From NCBI GenBank assembly GCA_023260815.1, contig JALQUE010000318.1, forward strand, positions 1 through 7,003: 7,003 bases of DNA. Direction: 5' to 3'. The DNA is from Roseovarius sp. GTDB lineage: Bacteria; Pseudomonadota; Alphaproteobacteria; Rhodobacterales; Rhodobacteraceae. Position numbers and translations under genes: made by a program. The stretch's first letter is position 1. Every line of letters starts with the position of its first letter. The notes under the pieces were generated by a model that was not told the DNA's origin, ran no database searches, and was given only the letters and a program-made list of their open reading frames with translations. This document shows, piece after piece, positions 4,827 through 7,003 of this stretch.

Positions 4827-6062
4827 TCAGACCCTCTCTTGCGTGTAGGCCCGCAGCTCGGCCCGTGCCACCTGCCGCCGATGCACCGCATCCGGGCCAT
4901 CCGCCAGCCGCAGGGTGCGCAGATGCGTCCACATCGCGGCCAGCGGCACATCCTGACTGATGCCCTGCGCGCCGAACATCTGCACCGCCTCGTCCACCAC
5001 CTTCAGCGCGACGCGCGGGGCGACCACCTTGATCTGGTGAATCCACGGCGCCGCCGCCCGCGCATCGCCCTGATCCATCATCCACGCCGCCTTGAGACAC
5101 AACAACCGCGCCTGTTCGATCTCCATGCGGCACTCCGCGATGATGTCGTAATTCGCCCCCAGTTGCGCCAGCGGCTTGCCGAACGCCTCGCGCGCCAGCG
5201 ACCGGCGGCACATCAACTCAAGCGCCGCCTCGGCCTGCCCGATCGCGCGCATGCAATGATGGATGCGCCCCGGCCCAAGCCGCCCCTGCGCGATCTCAAA
5301 GCCACGCCCCTCGCCCAGCAACAGGTTCTCTGCCGGCACGCGCACATCCGCAAAGCGGATATGCATATGCCCGTGCGGCGCGTCGTCATGGCCATAGACC
5401 TGCATGGGGCGCAGCTTTTCGATGCCGGGGCTGTCGGCGGGCACCACGATCATCGAATGCCGCTGATGCTTGGGCGCACTGTCATCGCCGGTGCGCACCA
5501 TGACGATATAGACGGCACAGCGCGGATCACCCGCCCCCGTGGCCCACCATTTCTCGCCATTCAGGACATAGCCATCACCGTCCCGCACGCAGGACATCGC
5601 GATGTTGGTGGCGTCCGAACTGGCGACATCCGGCTCGGTCATGAGGTAAGCCGACCGGATCTCCCCCTCCAGCAGCGGCGCCAGCCAGCGCGCCTTCATC
5701 TCGTCGGTGCCATAGCGCTCGAACACCTCCATGTTGCCGGTATCGGGTGCATTGCAGTTGAACACCTCCGCCCCCATCGGCGTGCGGCCCATCTCTTCGG
5801 CGAAATAGGCATACTCCACCGTGCTCAGCCCATGACCCTTGTCGCTGCCCGTGAGCCAGAAGTTCCATAGCCCTCGGGCCTTGGCCGTGGCCTTCAACCC
5901 TTCAAGGATCTCCGCCTGCCGCTCGGTATACTGCCAACGGTCCCCCTTGCCGATCTCGGCGGCGTAGTCCGCCTCCAGTGGCATGATCTCGTCGCGCACC
6001 ATGACGCGCACCCGGTCCAGAAGCGCGCGGGTCTCGTCCCGCATCCCGAGGTTCATCTCCAT
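4827..6062 (-). CDS. acyl-CoA dehydrogenase, ACAD10/11-like
   Basis: An FAD-dependent acyl-CoA dehydrogenase of 411 residues, expected to act in the cytoplasm on an unidentified acyl-CoA. The order is standard: N-terminal helical domain, the flavin-site signature YLMTEPDVASSDATN (139-153), the beta domain with NGEKWW (168-173), and a C-terminal helical domain. GPGRIHHCMRAIG (263-275) and RLADGPDAVH (385-394) point to the branch related to human ACAD10/ACAD11. At the usual catalytic-glutamate position the sequence reads QMFGAQGISQDVP, with Asp371; aspartate there is, as I recall, normal for that branch, so this is not a dead enzyme. I chose the ATG at 6062 because GAGGGAGG (6072-6079) lies nine bases upstream; the in-frame ATG at 6071 touches that site. 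It converges on soxT and has no evident sulfur role. Confidence 0.88.
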   Translation of the reverse strand: MEMNLGMRDETRALLDRVRVMVRDEIMPLEADYAAEIGKGDRWQYTERQAEILEGLKATAKARGLWNFWLTGSDKGHGLSTVEYAYFAEEMGRTPMGAEVFNCNAPDTGNMEVFERYGTDEMKARWLAPLLEGEIRSAYLMTEPDVASSDATNIAMSCVRDGDGYVLNGEKWWATGAGDPRCAVYIVMVRTGDDSAPKHQRHSMIVVPADSPGIEKLRPMQVYGHDDAPHGHMHIRFADVRVPAENLLLGEGRGFEIAQGRLGPGRIHHCMRAIGQAEAALELMCRRSLAREAFGKPLAQLGANYDIIAECRMEIEQARLLCLKAAWMMDQGDARAAAPWIHQIKVVAPRVALKVVDEAVQMFGAQGISQDVPLAAMWTHLRTLRLADGPDAVHRRQVARAELRAYTQERV

Positions 6063-6071
6063 GCCCTGCAT

Positions 6072-6128
6072 CCTCCCTCATGTGCAGCGCAGCGCGCCGC
6101 CTCCCTCATGTGCAGCGCAGCGCGCCGC
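6072..6128. repeat. 28-bp tandem duplication upstream of the acyl-CoA dehydrogenase
   Basis: A 28-base unit starting CCTCCCTCATGTGCAGCGCA occurs twice head to tail (6072-6099 and 6100-6127) with no mismatch; base 6128 begins a third copy that fails at 6129. On the minus strand each copy carries GAGGGAGG; the copy next to the gene supplies the ribosome-binding site, so the duplication also copies that site 28 bases farther upstream. Perfect identity suggests a recent slippage event. Two adjacent copies without spacers are not a CRISPR. Confidence 0.95.
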
Positions 6129-6263
6129 GGTCCGCCAAGGGATAGCCGCCCCTCGCGCCAAGCACCAGCCCCGCCCCCCGGTTTCGCCGCCGTCCCGCGC
6201 CCTCCGTTCCCCGTCTCCGCGTCCCCCCTTCCCCCTGCGCCTGCCCACGCTAGACTAAGCGCC
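6129..6263. other. pyrimidine-rich spacer before the deacetylase gene
   Basis: This 135-base stretch between divergent genes holds no credible coding region. From about 6165 to 6240 the plus strand is almost all C and T with few A, giving strong strand bias. TAGACT at 6251-6256 could be part of a -10 box for the deacetylase, but no -35 partner is convincing. No clear Shine-Dalgarno precedes the ATG at 6264, so a short-leader or leaderless message is possible. Confidence 0.45.
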
Positions 6264-7003
6264 ATGACCACACCGCTCTTCATCGGCTCCGAAATCTATC
6301 GCGGCTCCAGCTATGGCGCGCGCCACCCGCTGTCGATCCCCCGCGTGCCGACGGTGATCGACCTCAGCCGCGCGCTGGACTGGCTGCCGCCCGCGCAATA
6401 CCGCACAAGCCCACGGGCACGTCCCGCCGCCCTTGCCGCGTTCCACACGCCCGCCTATATCGCGGCCCTGCAACAGGCCGAGACGACAGGCCATGTCAGC
6501 CCCGCGATCCGCGCGCGCCACGGGCTTGGCACCCTGTCCAATCCGATCTTCCCCGAGATGTTCCGCCGCCCCGCCACCGCCGCCGGCGGCTCGCTTCTGG
6601 CGACCGAGCTTCTGGCCCGTGGCGGCGCGGTCTACAATCCCGGCGGCGGCACCCATCACGGGATGGCCGACCGCGCCTCGGGCTTTTGCTATCTCAACGA
6701 TCCGGTGCTGGCCCTCAAGGCGCTCTTTGCGCAGGGGCTGACCCGGATTGCATATGTCGATATCGACGCGCATCACGCAGACGGGGTCGAGGCGGCCATG
6801 GCGGGCACGCCGGGGCTTTTGATGATCTCCACCCACGAGGCAAACCGCTGGCCCTTCACCGGCGCGCTGCACGACACGGCCCAAGGCACCGCCCTCAACC
6901 TGCCCCTGCCGCGTGGCAGCCATGACGACGACGCCGCCTTCGCCCTGCACGAGTTGATCCTGCCCGCGCTCTCGGCCCACCGCCCACAGGCCATCGTCCT
7001 GCA
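6264..7003 (+). CDS. histone-deacetylase-family hydrolase (partial)
   Basis: A zinc-dependent deacetylase of the HDAC/AcuC/acetylpolyamine-amidohydrolase superfamily, open at the right edge after 246 codons. Visible catalytic parts are NPGGGTHHGMADRASGFCYLND, split here as the His131-His132 charge-relay pair and the following GFCYLND loop, and YVDIDAHHADGVE with Asp166 plus the zinc ligands Asp168 and His170. These positions match those I recall for the Aquifex histone-deacetylase-like protein (His131, His132, Asp168, His170). The third zinc-binding aspartate and the C-terminal tyrosine lie beyond the window. The bacterial substrate cannot be told: acetylated proteins, acetylpolyamines and other amides are all known in the superfamily. 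The ATG at 6264 fits the family's N-terminus; no ribosome-binding site is clear. It diverges from the acyl-CoA dehydrogenase across a 201-base gap. Confidence 0.88.
   Translation, partial: MTTPLFIGSEIYRGSSYGARHPLSIPRVPTVIDLSRALDWLPPAQYRTSPRARPAALAAFHTPAYIAALQQAETTGHVSPAIRARHGLGTLSNPIFPEMFRRPATAAGGSLLATELLARGGAVYNPGGGTHHGMADRASGFCYLNDPVLALKALFAQGLTRIAYVDIDAHHADGVEAAMAGTPGLLMISTHEANRWPFTGALHDTAQGTALNLPLPRGSHDDDAAFALHELILPALSAHRPQAIVL

Noticed and set aside
4839..5870. A 343-codon plus-strand open frame opposite the acyl-CoA dehydrogenase.
   Set aside because: Arg/His-rich with no motifs, while the opposite strand encodes a complete ACAD with all signatures.
6072..6128. Start of a CRISPR array.
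   Set aside because: There are only two copies and they are directly adjacent, with no spacer between them.
6255..6980. A 241-codon minus-strand open frame opposite the deacetylase gene.
   Set aside because: Gly/Arg-rich and motif-free; the plus strand has the zinc-site motifs of the HDAC fold.

Overview
The window reads as high-GC alphaproteobacterial DNA, most likely from the Rhodobacterales (Roseobacter/Paracoccus relatives). The basis is gene content and order: a divergent sulfur-oxidation (sox) locus laid out as in Paracoccus pantotrophus and Pseudaminobacter salicylatoxidans, with good Shine-Dalgarno sites in front of most genes.

Layout. On the minus strand, read from about 2812 down to 1, lie soxV (membrane thiol transporter, CcdA-like), soxW (periplasmic thioredoxin), soxX (c-type cytochrome), soxY (sulfur-carrier subunit) and the start of soxZ. 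On the plus strand from 2886 lie soxS (periplasmic thioredoxin-like protein), soxR (ArsR-family repressor with two cysteines) and a YeeE/YedE permease matching soxT. The soxS-soxV gap (2813-2885) holds two perfect palindromes overlapping a good soxV promoter. The soxW-soxX gap (1314-1449) holds one perfect inverted repeat of the form ATTC-N8-GAAT. Beyond soxT come an ACAD10/11-like acyl-CoA dehydrogenase on the minus strand (4827-6062), a 28-bp tandem duplication carrying its ribosome-binding site (6072-6128), a pyrimidine-rich spacer, and a histone-deacetylase-family gene on the plus strand that runs off the right edge.

How the genes work together. SoxXA couples thiosulfate to the C-terminal cysteine of SoxY in the SoxYZ carrier; soxA and the later enzymes are not in the window. 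SoxV passes reducing power across the membrane to SoxW, and SoxS keeps SoxYZ active. SoxT probably moves thiosulfate or another sulfur species. SoxR probably represses both divergent units until a persulfide-type signal modifies its cysteines. The dehydrogenase and deacetylase have no evident link to sulfur oxidation.

Main anomaly. soxZ is not intact. After about 38 codons of normal SoxZ the open frame switches, without a stop, into about 40 codons of DnaK resembling the actinobacterial type. It then switches into a fragment resembling a sugar-phosphate isomerase, which runs off the left edge. Two in-frame joins between unrelated proteins in 366 bases look much more like a chimeric sequence end than a real fusion. 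Positions 1 to about 252 should not be treated as genuine sox flank until checked.
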